64,000 nt of DNA from Poa pratensis. Lineage: Eukaryota > Streptophyta > Magnoliopsida > Poales > Poaceae. Below are positions 10,667 through 22,360 of this stretch, piece after piece. Position 1 is the stretch's first letter. Every line of letters starts with the position of its first letter. Under the pieces are notes generated by a model. It was not told where the DNA came from and did no database searches. It saw only the letters and a list, made by a program, of their open reading frames with translations. Position numbers and translations under genes: made by a program. Location: the NCBI GenBank assembly GCA_947311845.1, contig CAMZMU010000020.1, positions 33,734,171 to 33,798,170 on the forward strand. Reading direction: 5' to 3'.

Positions 10667-11432
10667 AATCTCCACTCTAACATATAGGCTTTTAATATTA
10701 TATAAGTTTAGTTCGAACCCCACCTATTGATGATGGTAAAACTGAAATAACTATAGAACATCTTATGAGGAGGTTGGATATAATTGAAAACAACATGCCA
10801 AGTTTGGAAAAGATTAATGAGATTGATAAGAGACTCCATGCTATATTTCTAAACTTGAAAACTCTATAAGAAATCCGCTAATAAAATAAAAACCTAGAGA
10901 ATATGAAAGGAAAAGTTGAACAAAAACCTTCTACGGTTGATAAGTTAGTGGAAGTAATAGTACCTTGGTAACAACCTTTCTTCTTTCAAATCTAAAAGAG
11001 AATCTTCAATAGGGAAGAAGCCGAGGAGTGTCACAACTAAAACTATTACAGAGAGCCCTCTTAAAATGCCAAGTTGAGTTATTAGATATCTTGAAGCGTT
11101 CATTGATGTTGGAGAAGGTAAAACTTGATATTTGCATCATGCCTAGCTAAAAGGATATTAAACAAAATCGTTTTTGGGAGGCAACCCAATTTTATTTAGT
11201 TTTGCTTATTTTGGTGGGTCTTGAGTGTTATTACGTCTCAACCACATTTGGTATCTTTTATTTTAGTTCATGTGCCAAGAGTAGCCTCTAGAATATTTAA
11301 ACCTCGGGTTTTGTTATTTTGTTGTCTAAAAACATATTCTTGGCCTTCACTAGAAAAATTCTCTAAACTCGTCAGAACATGATAATGATTTGGTTCTTCT
11401 TTTAGAGAAAAACCTTGCTTGTTATCTCATAA
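10667..11432 (+). mobile_element. Remnant of a gypsy internal region, probably near its 3' LTR
   Basis: AT-rich degenerate coding-like sequence (about 10735-10990), then gcctagctaaaaggatatta and gggaggcaacccaattttat at about 11150-11200. That purine-rich block resembles the end of the internal region in abundant Triticeae Athila-like gypsy elements (recalled, not searched). There is no open frame. The CACTA element at 11433 has inserted into it. Confidence 0.4.
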
Positions 11433-12700
11433 CACTAGTAGGAAAACCCTTATAGCAGTCCTATTATTAGTGGCGATTTTGTTTTATACGTGTCACTGGT
11501 ATAGCAGTGGCGCGCCACTGGTAGGCCGCGCTACCCGTAAGTGGGAACCGGGTGGCTACCTGGTTTGAACATGCTGGTGGCGCGCCATTTTTCTTACTCA
11601 CCACTTTTGTTTCAGTACTGGTTGCATGGCCAACTAGGACGCCACTAGTTTCTGAACCGTGGTGGCGCGTCGTACTGTCCGCACACACACTAAATCTGCC
11701 CGCCCGCCCGGCGCGCGTGGCCTCGTTCAGAGGCATGGCCCACCTTTCAGCCTCTCACAGCGACTGTCAAGCAGCCAACCTTAAAGGCACGACGCCTGTC
11801 CTGCCAGGTCAGAACATAGCGAATGCAGCACTTCTCCTCGTTGTTGTTAAAGCCATGTCAGCCGAGAGAGAGGATCATCCCTGCCATACTCTCTCCCACC
11901 GCGTGCTCTTCTCCTCGCCGCAGCCTTTCTCGTCGCCTCTTCTCTCCTCCCGCAATGACCCACAACGGCGAGAGCGACGGTAGTGGGCCCTAGTTGTGGT
12001 CGTGCAACTTCCGAAAGGAGCTCGCCGGGAGTTTCAGCCTTTCAGGTATGGGCTCATGATCCCGCCTGACTGTCGGCTGCAAGGCAGCTAGCACATGAGC
12101 AAGGGCGGGTTGCCCGTGCCCCCACTCCGATCCCCGACGTCGACACCGAGGATATGGAGGATCTCATCCTCGACGGGTGGATTCGGCTACCGGAGGATCT
12201 CAAGTTCGATCCAGGCTACGCGTCTCACAACCCGGTGGCCAGGAATCCTCGAGGCGGAGCGAGAGGAGCAGATTGACCACTGGGAGGACCCGTTTCGTCC
12301 TCGCGGCGTGAAGAACCGCAGAGGCATGTGGCGTTTCTTGGCCGGGCGAACGATCGAGGAAGTCCTCGCCGACTGCCAGGCCAGACATAATCCTCATGTC
12401 CGTAAGCCGTGCGCGTCCGTTGTTCTCCCGCGCGCATCATTCCCTCGCTCTCCCGAGCGTACACCACTAGCGTGCGCTCGTATTGTACCGCCCGTGGAAA
12501 GCTCCGACTTTGACAAGCCCGCTGGCCGCTCCTCGCCCAAGGCAGCCGCCATGATGATTCAGCGGCGCAGGACACGACGCTGGGTCTAAGCCAGGGCCGA
12601 TTCCACCACGCACCGGGTCGCCACCACCACCGACCCGTGTCTACATTGACCTCAGCGGCGGTGACGAGTAGGGCTTTGTCCAGCACGCAGACGGCCACCC
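11433..12700. mobile_element. One end of a CACTA DNA transposon
   Basis: The terminus is CACTAGTAGGAAAACCC at 11433, preceded by taa (candidate 3-bp target copy). The first 300 bp carry repeated subterminal motifs, agtggcgcgccac and variants tggcgcg(c/t), at about 11508, 11578 and 11662; such repeats are typical of CACTA ends. A matching inverted TAGTG end is not found in the window, so the other end is lost or the element is cut near 12700, where LINE coding begins. The right limit is approximate. Confidence 0.65.
12095..12589 (+). other. GC-rich open frame inside the CACTA remnant, unrecognised
   Basis: 164 codons (MSKGGLPVPP... HWEDPFRPRGVKNRRGMWRFLAGRTIEEVLADCQARH). Neither this frame nor the overlapping minus-strand frame of similar length (12698-12225) shows a transposase domain I know. 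It could be host sequence captured by the transposon or a chance frame in GC-rich DNA. Confidence 0.25.
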
Positions 12701-12703
12701 TAG

Positions 12704-13452
12704 TTAATTAGATTTATGGTCGCTCCATTGAATTTGGAAGGCCACACTTTCAGCAAAATTGACCGTCAGATTCGAAGCCGTACCCAAACAAGCCAAGATG
12801 CCTCTCATCACCTCCACTTCAACCACCTCTGGATAAACGAACAACACAACATCATCCGCGTAAAGGAAAACACAGTGATGGATGCCGACATGCCCATATC
12901 GGAGATCACACCACGGGTCCTGGCCGTGCACAAATAATAGTGGAAATCAGGTCCCTTGCCTCAAACCACAACTGTGAAGAAACTGCCTCCCCGGCCAACC
13001 ATTAACAAGCACACTAGTGGACGCGGTGCTGATGAGAAGCTTTATTCACTTATCTGCCTACTACCAAACCCGTGTTGCGCCAAAACATTGAGCAGGAAAG
13101 GCCACGATACACTGTCAAAATCTCGAGCGATGTCATGTTTAAGCATAAGGGCAGGCTTTCCCTTCTGATGCATCATCCATGTGTGCTGCTAAACGAGGAA
13201 GAATTTGTTCTAGATGCAACAACCACCGACAAACACACTCTGGTTCGCGCCGATCAACTCAGACATCTTTGGAGCAAGATGGACAACCAAGATCGTCGCG
13301 GCAAGTTTTACAAAGGAGTGCACCGGGCTGATATGATGGTGATCCTTGAGGTCGACTGCGTCATCCTTCTTAGGCAGAAGCGCGATAAACTCGGCATTAT
13401 GTTGAAATTGCAACATCATCAACGATTTATATGCAGTAAACAAGCCCAACAA
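12704..13452 (-). pseudogene. LINE reverse-transcriptase remnant
   Basis: On the minus strand, 13452-13210 reads LQFQHNAEFIALLPKKDDAVDLKDHHHIS and KMSELIGANQSVFV. An interrupted middle (about 13180-13020) reads KHDIARDFDSVSWPFLLNVL. Segment 12931-12704 holds the catalytic YADD box (FLYADDVVLF), then GILACLGTASNLTVNFAES. These are the ordered fingers and palm motifs of the L1-type LINE RT. Stops and shifts separate the blocks, and the endonuclease and C-terminus are absent. It abuts the CACTA remnant on the left. Confidence 0.88.
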
Positions 13453-14120
13453 TCATCCACATCACCCATTTATGCAGTAAACTTGTTCATTGCACATGTC
13501 AATATCTCTCTAGCTTCACCCTGGAATCAGGAGTGGAGAAAAGACGTACACCACCGAAGCAGTAATTGACCGCCGTTAAAAAGAATGTAGCACGCCTATG
13601 AATGGATGTCGTGCCTATGAATGGATGTCGACCAACTACATACATATAGCGCAAGTAGTGAGGTCAATTGATACTGATTTTTACAATGGTCCGAATTTTT
13701 AAATAAATAATGCACAACACATTCTCAAAAAGGAGCTAACTAGTTCGATTGTCAAAATCACACCTTGTTCGTGTCACAATTCATATGTCGCTTTAGAACA
13801 CCCCTGAGTCAAACATGTTGAAATATGTCCAAAAGTATAAAAAGTATGGCCGTAACCTTGAAATTGTGTCAATGTTGGCTCAAATGACCTTGATATGGTG
13901 ACACAAATGGAGTATGATCTTGACAGCATCCATGTATATGCATATTGATACCACAAAAAATAAGATTTTTTCCCTAAAAGTAATGAAATTTTCTTAATAG
14001 AGGAAATAACGCTTACCGCTACACTACCTTTTGTCTCTCTAAAATTCACCACGACGGTACAAGCACCTCAACAAGAGCAAAGAAAAGTAGACACAGGAAA
14101 AAGAAATACTGTAAGAAAAG
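13453..14120 (+). promoter_or_regulatory. Upstream region of the VQ gene
   Basis: No gene. A 19-bp tandem duplication (gcctatgaatggatgtcg, twice) lies at 13594-13630. A W-box core in reverse (ggtcaa, i.e. TTGACC) lies near 13661, with gtcaaa cores near 13753 and 13809; W-boxes bind WRKY factors, which are partners of VQ proteins. A TATAAAAA at about 13836 is nearly 500 bp before the start codon, so its use would need a long leader. Functional assignment is inference. Confidence 0.35.
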
Positions 14121-14329
14121 TTGGCAGCTTCTTCTCCTCACGGCCACCACTCCCCGGCGGCCCATATCTCCAGTCCTCATCAACCTTCTCCCTCTCCTGG
14201 CTTGTTCATCAGCAATCCACCCACATCAAGATCTCCAATATTCCACACCAAACCCTATCTATCTACCAGTCCATCCAGTACACACCTCTTCTTCTTCTTG
14301 TTCCTTCCCTGGCCTCCATCGATCGTTCC
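14121..14329 (+). promoter_or_regulatory. Pyrimidine-rich 5' leader of the VQ gene
   Basis: CT-rich sequence with many ctcctc, cttctt and ccatcc runs, ending cgatcgttcc before the start codon. This is typical of a plant 5' UTR or core promoter with pyrimidine patches. No TATA box is visible in the 250 bp before the ATG. Confidence 0.4.
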
Positions 14330-15139
14330 ATGGCGTCCACCACCAGCGACAGCCTCCCCTCCTCGCCCTCCCTCCCCGGCACCGGCACCGACCAAGAATT
14401 CTCCTCCGTTGACCACCACAGCCTCTTCCTCCCCTCCTCCTCCTCGCCCGCCAGCCTATACCTCGATCACGACTCCTCCTCTTTCCACGGCTTCTTCCCC
14501 ACCTCCTCCCCCACGCACATGCCCCCCATGCCAGCGACGGATCCTCCACCTCACCCGCCGGCGCCGTCAAAGCCGCCCAAAAAGCGGCCCAGAGCCTCCC
14601 GCCGTCCCCCCACCACCGTGCTCACCACCGACACTTCTAACTTCCGCGCCATGGTTCAGGAGTTCACCGGCTTCCCGGCTCCACCCTTCGCCGCCGGGCC
14701 GCCCCCTTCAGTTCGCCCGCGCCTCCTCGGAGGTGCCTCCGCCTACGGCCCACCCTTCCTGCTTCGCCCGTCCCCTCTCAAATACCCGCAGCACAATCCT
14801 GCACTGCTGCCCTCCATGGCCACTTGCACCACCACCGCTACCCTAGCTAACGCTGCCACTACCAGCGGAGGTGCCAACTCTCTCATGGACGCGCTCGCGC
14901 TGTTCGCGAGGAGCAACGCGATGCCCAGCACCGCAGCCGCTGCTACTACGGCCAGCGGATCAGGTGCTGCGGATCAGTACGGCAGCAGCCACCACGGCCA
15001 CGGCATGGGAGCTTTCAACTTCAACCCGTTTGACGACTTCGAGGCAACGGCGGAGGGCGAGAAGGCGGTGAACGGCGGCCATGCTGGGTTCTTCTCTTCC
15101 TTGGGCGGCGGCGCCGGAGATAAGTACGATCGGCACTAG
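14330..15139 (+). CDS. VQ motif-containing protein, intronless
   Basis: 269 codons. The signature FRAMVQEFTG is at residues 105-114 (FxxxVQxhTG, with V109, Q110, T113, G114). Upstream is a basic stretch KKRPRASRR (84-92), a likely nuclear signal, then PTTVLTTDTSN. The N-terminus is Ser/Pro rich and the C-terminus Ala/Gly/His rich. VQ proteins are nuclear cofactors that bind WRKY factors and tune defence, jasmonate and growth responses; the RASRR-PTT-DT-NFRAMVQ context is most like the JAV1/VQ22-type clade (inference). The start was chosen for the good context (ccATGGc) and the VQ frame; a longer overlapping frame from 14121 is Pro/Ser junk. Lack of introns and length fit the family. It is the only convincing host gene here, with no close neighbours on either side. 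Confidence 0.93.
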   Translation: MASTTSDSLPSSPSLPGTGTDQEFSSVDHHSLFLPSSSSPASLYLDHDSSSFHGFFPTSSPTHMPPMPATDPPPHPPAPSKPPKKRPRASRRPPTTVLTTDTSNFRAMVQEFTGFPAPPFAAGPPPSVRPRLLGGASAYGPPFLLRPSPLKYPQHNPALLPSMATCTTTATLANAATTSGGANSLMDALALFARSNAMPSTAAAATTASGSGAADQYGSSHHGHGMGAFNFNPFDDFEATAEGEKAVNGGHAGFFSSLGGGAGDKYDRH

Positions 15140-18100
15140 CTGTAGCTAGTACTACGATGCGTACGTTTCTCTCTTTATCTCTGCGTACGTGTGAGCAGCG
15201 AGCTGATCGATCGAGTAGCCTTCGTGTGATCTGGATGAAGATTGAGATGGAGCAGCAACTAGCTAAGTGTGGCTAGCTTCTACTACTTGGCCACTTCTAC
15301 TATTGGCATTTGGCAAGCTGCTTAATTGTGAGTTTCCTTTTACACAAAAAAGTGAGTTTAATTCCTTAGTTTTTGTATGATGCATGCGATCTTTTGGACG
15401 TCTCAGATCTCTCCCATGTTAGTTTTTGGGTGCAAAATATTTGGATGATGGCGATTCTTTTGTGCAAAATAATGGAAGTAATTAATGCATGCATTGGCTT
15501 GCCTGATCTATGATTCTGAGAATATGTATTATATACTTTTAAGGGTGACAGGGGTACTTGTGGCCATTTCGTTCGGTTTCCATCGCTAGCCAAGGAATTG
15601 TCCTTGTCGAGATGAGATGAAATGATCCAACTCTCCTCCTGTTCTCCTTTACCTTTCGGCACAATTTGGATTTATTCCGTACTGTGGAAGATATGTCACC
15701 TTTGTTATGTGTCTCTGAGAGTAATGGCTGGCTAGCTATGCAAACAGCTCATCATATTATCAACAGTTTTTGCATTACTAGTTATTCTTTGGTTAATCAT
15801 TCTATATTTTGTGGATCAATAAGAATGCAAGATTGACCTCAGCCATTGTATTTATGTTTATGTTGTTCTTGCTATTGTGTTGATTTTTTATGCCTTGTGT
15901 ATTGTTTCTTATTAATTAAGAAATACATGCTCCTTAGTTTTCATGGAGTTCACAAGTGATAAGGATCTAACACACATGTACATATATCTGGTATATACGA
16001 TTGACCTTAGTTATAGTGGTGTAGTCATCGAATGTGAGAATGATTGTTGTAACTAAACCAAATTGCATTTAGAAGCCAGGTTGACCGACATTTTTCTTGA
16101 TTAGAAGTTGTAAATATTCTTCCACTGTTTTCGTAGATTCTATTCTTTGATATGTACTCTACCTCTTTACATGGAATGCAATGCTTTGCTTTGCTTGACA
16201 TTGCTTAATAATTATTAAAATATATGGTTGTGTGTATCAATTGATGCAGATGCCGGGGTTTATCCACATTTTATAGAAAGTTCACATGGCAATGCATACA
16301 TGTATATATCTTGCAGTAATTTCTTTCAGTCTCGGGCCGGAGCATGTTTTTTGAACTGCTAATTATTGCATATCACTTAACCAAAAATATTATTCTTAAA
16401 AAAAATCGCACTGTATTTGAAGTTAAACTAAGTACATAATGTATGCTTTTATTTTGATTTGCAATTTGACCATATCGGGGAGCATATATGTTGTTTTGTT
16501 ACTTTAGATACTAGTTAATATAATTGATACTTTTTCCGCTACTATTTTATCCCATAGGCACTTTCTTGATCAATTTCATTAACCATCGACGCAGATAATA
16601 ATACTCTATGGTTGTAGTCGAGATCAACTTAATATCTCTTTTGAATGCATTCTAGATCAACGTAATTAACAAAATCTTCTTTAGAAAGCAAGTAATCACG
16701 ACTAAGGACTCCCATTGTAGCAACGCAGTACTATAGCATATTAAATCAAGAAATTAAAGTATTGCTATCTGTATCAGGGGTATAGCCCTTACACATTTTA
16801 TTGTTTTATATGTACTCCTTGAAAGATCTTACTAAGTACTACGAGTATGCCCATATAGTGAAATATTTAATTCCACGTACTTTGTGCCATAACTTGTGCA
16901 TACGTAAATTATTTAATAGTTGATGTACACATGCATACTGCTAGCCTTTCCTCTCTCTTCTTCAGTTTTTTTTAATCTTTTTGGTCATATATGCACTATA
17001 AAACAGAGAAATCAAAAAGTTCATGTAAGAGAAAGGTATCAAAATGATTCTCTCTCCTTTTTAGATCCAGGGGTGCGGTATCAAAAATGATTCTCATACA
17101 TATTTGTTTATTTATTATAAAGTTTTAGCAGAAACTGTAGTACAATATAGATTTTTGTAAAGCTGGTTGGATCATACAGTGTACTGCAAGGAGACAAATG
17201 ATGAGATGATCTTTTGTACCCTGAAATGATGAAGCTTCTGATCTTGTTGAGAACAATTGCATAACTCAAGGCTAGGGGCAAAGTGGAAGATTTGCGTCCG
17301 TTTCTTTTTCACATACCAAATGCATATATGTGTGCATGAGCAATTCGTATGCATGAATACCTGATATTGCATATAAATACGGATGTATGTAGAAAATAGT
17401 TTGTTTACTCCAAAATGATAGTAAAGAAAAGTCTTTTGCAAACATACATGGGCTTCTTGATCAAGCCACAAAGGCGACATTTAGATATCATTGGTTACAG
17501 AAATCTATGGTAGTTTTGATATCTGTCTGAACTTAACTTGACCACCCTAACAGGGATGAGTCCAGTTCGGAATAAACACGACGAAACAGAATGATATATG
17601 TTGATAAATACTCATGCTCCTAGTAAAGGGTGTGAATGTAAATACCCTATAGAGAGATCATATGCCACATTCATCTTCGATCTATTTGGTGACATTATCT
17701 CTCTTACTTTTTTTAAAGCAGATCGTTCATTTCTTCCGTGTATGACGTTCTTGGTTGTGTCTCCTCTATTCGATCGATGTGTTATGTGAACAACAGTTAG
17801 TATATCTGTGGTATATATATTTTACGTAGCTAATCTCTTTTTTAGCCCTAATCAGTTAGCTTTTTGTTACATGCTACACATATCTATCTTCATGAATTGT
17901 GTGTCTGCAAAGGTGTCATCCATACAAAAGATATCCATGATTGCATCATCTAACATTGTTTGCCACATACATCTGTCTCCTACATATGGTCTCCCCTACC
18001 TCATCTACTCAATAGGGAAAAGAAGTATTACAAAACAAATCTAGAGCTGAGGCTCCATGACGACTAAGAAATATCTGACTTTTACCTACCACAGAAGAAT

Positions 18101-18459
18101 CTGTGTTACACACTTTTCACACCGAAACTGAGCTGCAACATCATGCATGCTATATATGTTAATAGGAGAACTTTACAAGAAATTATACATGTGTCTTCAT
18201 TGCATATGAAAAGACAGTTCGTCATTATTTTTAACGGAAAGAAACTCTGTCCTTAGTACTAGAAATATCTAGCAACTCCAACAACTGCAAGCACAAACTA
18301 AGCCTGAACACACTCCCTGAGGCATGATAATGGATGTCTGCGTGTATTTAATCGTCCATTTTCTCTTTTGGCGAAAAGGGAACAAATTATTATTTTTCTC
18401 TCCCGTCCAATCATATAAATATTTTAATTAGTTGACAATCCCTGAAGTATCACATGATC
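15140..18459. other. AT-rich intergenic DNA downstream of the VQ gene
   Basis: No gene, transposon end or long repeat recognised in 3.3 kb. The first few hundred bases should contain the 3' UTR of the VQ gene. Open frames of 60-100 codons (15662-15366, 17480-17172) have no recognisable content. Confidence 0.4.
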
Positions 18460-18558
18460 TATCTACCCAGAAGTTGCTTAGCTAACCGAAGCTCTAGTGT
18501 AGAGAGAGAGAGAGAGATCAATCTACCCAGAATTTTGCTTAGCTAACCCAAACCCTAG

Positions 18559-18598
<40 letters not shown>
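18460..18598. repeat. Duplicated segment ending in a GA microsatellite
   Basis: A ~40-bp unit (atctacccagaa..ttgcttagctaacc..a...ctagtg) occurs twice, at about 18460-18500 and 18517-18560. Each copy is followed by a (GA)n run, short in the first and about 38 bp in the second. This is a tandem duplication that included the microsatellite. Confidence 0.8.
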
Positions 18599-18602
<4 letters not shown>

Positions 18603-19106
18603 TGGTAAGGTAGTAGAAATGTCAGGCAGGACAAGATGCAAGATCGGGAGGGCAGCACACCTAAAAACCCATCAGAAAGGCAGGCGCCTTTTCCACAGGG
18701 ACTTACATTTTGAAAAACATGAATTCTCTCTCTCATCCGCTAGTGGAGGAACAAATCGATTGCTCTGGACCCACCGTCCTCACTCTCTCTAGACGTGTTC
18801 GAGTGATGATTACCTACTCCTGAATCCGCCACTACGATAGGCTAGGCTACTATATATAGCAGCATCTTTTGCAGATGCAAATGATGATGCCCCGTGCGCC
18901 TTGGCATATTTGCCCCCATCCACCCTGGGCTCTCTGTCAAAGTTGCCCCCCATCCAGCTCCAATAACTGAGCGGCCCTGCAGATTAACCTCCACCATAAG
19001 TCTGGGCTTTCGAGTTGGCCCAACGACCACCGGCGAACCATAATTTCTGGTCAGGACTTTTTTTTTCATCAACCAAGTAAATAGTGGTGAAAACGGAAGC
19101 ATTACT
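18599..19106. other. No recognised gene
   Basis: Moderately GC-rich in 18840-19040, with small frames lacking domains. No transposon ends recognised. Confidence 0.3.
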
Positions 19107-19165
19107 ACGTCCGATTCATAATAAGTGTCACAATTTTGAACTAACCCAATTTAAGACAGCAGTGC
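19107..19165. mobile_element. Stowaway-like MITE end (degenerate)
   Basis: tactacgtccgattcataat followed by aagtgtcacaattttgaact and aaccc resembles the left terminus of Triticeae Stowaway elements (ctccctccgtccgatccata... consensus as recalled). The opposite inverted end is not evident. Confidence 0.4.
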
Positions 19166-21183
19166 TTTCAATTGGAGTGAGTACTTTTTTATCACATGCT
19201 ATAATACCATTTTTTCTTTAGCCAGATAGACGCGAGATACTAACCAAATGTTTATACTAGTATAGTTTATCGTAAAACAACACACACCATCCAACTTCGA
19301 AGTTTTAAAAATCTTACTAGCCTCACGCTATCTTTTTCTGATAAAGGATAATATATTAACATCAAGCTGATATAAAATACACTTGGTCTCTATAACAGCA
19401 TGATAGCAAGGGCTAGTCAAGATACCAAGAGTGCACACATCCAAAAAAAAATTAAGGACCCACATAGGTCAAGGCGAGGTGACGAACCCGTTGCAACAAA
19501 ATATAAACATCAACTACCATCGTTGGCAGTACCCAAACTGCGAGAAAGATCCTCAACGATGAGACTCCAGGAAGGAAATGGTGCCCAAGCACCATCATCG
19601 CCAAATCGACGGATCCAAATTTATAGTTTTTCATCATGGCAGAGAGTATAAACAATTTTAAAACAATGTCTTTAGCAAGTGAGAAACCAAATTACATGTG
19701 TTGCCAGATGCAACTAATGATGGTCCGACATAGGGTTATCGTCTCAACTCGAGGCCAAATACTTGAAGAGCGCCACCAAAATGAAGTCCCTTAGTGTTGC
19801 TGATGAAACTTACCATGAAGAATATTTGTTGCAAGGCCACCATCTCCATCAATAAGAAAGGCTCGTTTCCGTCAGCTGACATCGAAACTGCGGACCTGAT
19901 GAGACCCACCTCATGCTTATTTGAATTGTCATGGATGAGAGGATGAAACACAATAACTATACACGTGAAACCAAAACAAGAGTCATCATATAAATGTCAC
20001 CTTATCCTAAAATCAAGATCCTATGAATATACATGGGCGCACTACCATCTCCACAAGTGATGGCTCACACTTGACCACCACTGAATAGTTGGATAAGATG
20101 AACTAGAAGGGAAATCTTGTATTTGGCGAAGGGCTAGAAAGCTAGTAGTGGAAACATAGCCATTATAAAGAAAAATCAAGACACAAGGAGGGGAAGGAGA
20201 CTCCTGAAGAAGAAGGTTGTGTAGAAATCCCAAAAAATAACCTTCACAAAACCACAAGGTTGACTAGGAAGAGAGAGAAGATAGTGTAACTAAAGGGATA
20301 GGAAGAACACATCTAAAAGAAAGATAAATAATGTCCAAATTATGTGGATATATGTTGTGTTAGGATAAAGTAACACTTGAGCAAATGACAGACACTAGGA
20401 ATGTCCACATGGAGCTTTAGGCCTAGCAAAACTAATCTAGAACTACTCATTTAGAGGTATGAAAGATTGCTCTCGGAATTTCCATATAAATAATTTGTGA
20501 AGTCATCATCGAGCATTAGGCAACTTGGTAGAAATATGTTCTTATAAGAAAGTAAATTTCCTCTTAAAATTATTCAACATTTGATAGGTAAAGATACAAG
20601 TTATAACTTGTTCTTATAATTATAAGAAGAGAGGACAAGAGAGGAACTAGCTAATTAACTACTTTGATAATCAACCCAGACATGCAGACATATTAGCCAC
20701 ACACATACACTTGCATAAAAAGACTATACAATAATATGTTGCTGCCATCAATTAATTATACACCAAAATCCCAATATGAATCACCGATATGTTTTGTTCA
20801 TGCTAAAGATGAAGTACCATACACTTCAACACCTCCCATATACATGGAATGTGAACTACTTTAAAATGGTAATACTATAGAGAGATTCAATCAATGATAA
20901 GTTACTATCAATTCTATTCTAAGGAAAGAATCAACTAATTAAGCTAAAGGGGGTGAGAACAATAAGAATGTCTATAACTACTATAACATTAGAAATAAAT
21001 TTAGTGTAGAAAATTGTATTGAGTATGAAATAATATGTGGGTCTAATAGACACCAACACAATACCTACACATGCTTCGAAAGCTAGTTATTTCCATGCTA
21101 GTGCAACAATAGGTATTCCATTCTTTTCTAACTCCGTGAGTAACCAAATATAGGATAAATCATAGACATATAACTTGTTACAA
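19166..21183. other. AT-rich intergenic DNA without recognised genes
   Basis: Short frames (for example 19951-19736 and 20257-20042 on the minus strand, 60-80 codons) carry no domain. Stretch 19330-20280 has the texture of decayed coding or repeat DNA, but I cannot assign it. Confidence 0.35.
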
Positions 21184-21426
21184 TGTATGCGGATTTCACT
21201 AGCCATTTCCATCAATTCAGACTTTTGATTGCGTTGGCTAGTGCATGATACGTGACATGGTGCATTATACGTATAGGCCTATTGCCATACCCGTGAGACT
21301 TGTGGGTGTCGCTCTCTTCCGGTTGCACGCGCACATGAGAGGGGGTGTTACAGTATATGTGGACTGCACTAGCCCTTTTCATCATTTCAGATTTTGATTG
21401 CACTGGCTAGTGCATGATCCATGACA
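21184..21426. repeat. Imperfect direct duplication, ~73-bp units 171 bp apart
   Basis: Unit 1 (21184-21258) and unit 2 (21355-21426) share tgcggatttcactagcc / tgtggactgcactagcc, then atca.ttcaga.ttttgattg and ggctagtgcatgat. The intervening 96 bp is not repeated. No gene lies here. Confidence 0.7.
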
Positions 21427-21959
21427 TACATAGGGTCCATCCATATATATTCCTAACCCAGCATCTGATCATCCATGAAGCAAGAACAAGTATCTATATT
21501 AAGCTTAATAACTTTATCAGTGAATGACTTAAGTTTAAGCAGATTCAATCTCTAGCAAACACTAAACTTGCGCAACTGAATGAATTACCATAGACAATAT
21601 ACATGGAAGAACACTAATACATGATCATGGACTTAAATAAGATTTATATTATCCTACAACGCCTAGGTATCAGATTCTTAGCAACTGAATTTAGAAAATT
21701 ATGACTAGATGGCCGCCACCACAGCCCAACATCCTAAAATTAACCACACTCGAGATTTTGTGGCTTCATGGTACAATCTGATCGATAATGTGGAATTCTT
21801 TTGAAATTTTATATGCATGGGAATCCTCCTAGATACTTTGGATTACAACCCTTTAGCGCTATAGGTTCTTATCGATCATGTGGACATGTGGCTTAAAAAA
21901 CAGAGTTGTCGTTATGTCTTCAGTTAAAAGTTATTTAGATAACTCTAACATTAAGATCG
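21427..21959. other. No recognised gene
   Basis: AT-rich DNA between the direct duplication and the gypsy integrase fragment. Nothing recognised. Confidence 0.3.
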
Positions 21960-22292
21960 AGGCATAAGCTAGCTAACAACACTAGAATTGATCATCAATT
22001 CAATGTTGGCGGCATGGTTTTCATAAAGATCAAAACGGATGTGCAAGCCAGGGTCGTGGACATAGCAAATCATCAGCTATCCTTCAAATACTCTGGCCCT
22101 TATCCTGTTTTGGCTCACTTCGGCGAAGTTTCTTGTAGAATTGATCTTCCAGAATCATCCAAGATACATCATGTGGTACATGTGTCCCTTACTCAAATGT
22201 TTTCTGAAACTCAATCAACACGTGCAAGGTTATCTACCTTATCCTATGTCCCTTTGGCAGATACCGAAAGAGTCTTGCGCAGCGGCAGCTAG
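21960..22292 (+). pseudogene. Gypsy integrase C-terminal fragment
   Basis: The translation GGMVFIKIKTDVQARVVDIA, NHQLSFKYSGPYPVL, CRIDLPESSKIHHVVHVSLT is the conserved tail after the integrase core (GDxVFLKLQPY..., KFxGPYxVL..., LPxxSxIHxVFHVSxLK) of Ty3/gypsy chromoviruses. The core D-D-E domain is missing upstream and the frame ends at 22292, so this is a ~330-bp scrap. A perfect 26-bp inverted repeat starts 12 bp after its stop. Confidence 0.8.
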
Positions 22293-22303
22293 AAGACACA
22301 CAA

Positions 22304-22360
22304 TCAAAATGATGTTTTATGATGAAGGTTATCTACCTTCATCATAAAACATCATTTTGA
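22304..22360. repeat. Perfect 26-bp inverted repeat with 5-base loop
   Basis: Left arm 22304-22329 (starts tcaaaatgatg, ends gatgaaggt) is the exact inverse of right arm 22335-22360 (starts accttcatc, ends catcattttga), with tatct between. It would form a very stable hairpin in single strands. It joins the gypsy scrap on the left to unrelated sequence on the right. Confidence 0.95.

Noticed and set aside
13660..13680. Right end of the CACTA element (aagtagtgagg)
   Set aside because: A TAGTG is present, but without the inverted terminal extension or subterminal repeats seen at 11433.
14121..14846. 241-codon frame overlapping the VQ gene
   Set aside because: Low-complexity Pro/Ser/Thr translation in another frame of the VQ gene and its leader. 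The VQ frame is the one with a conserved motif.
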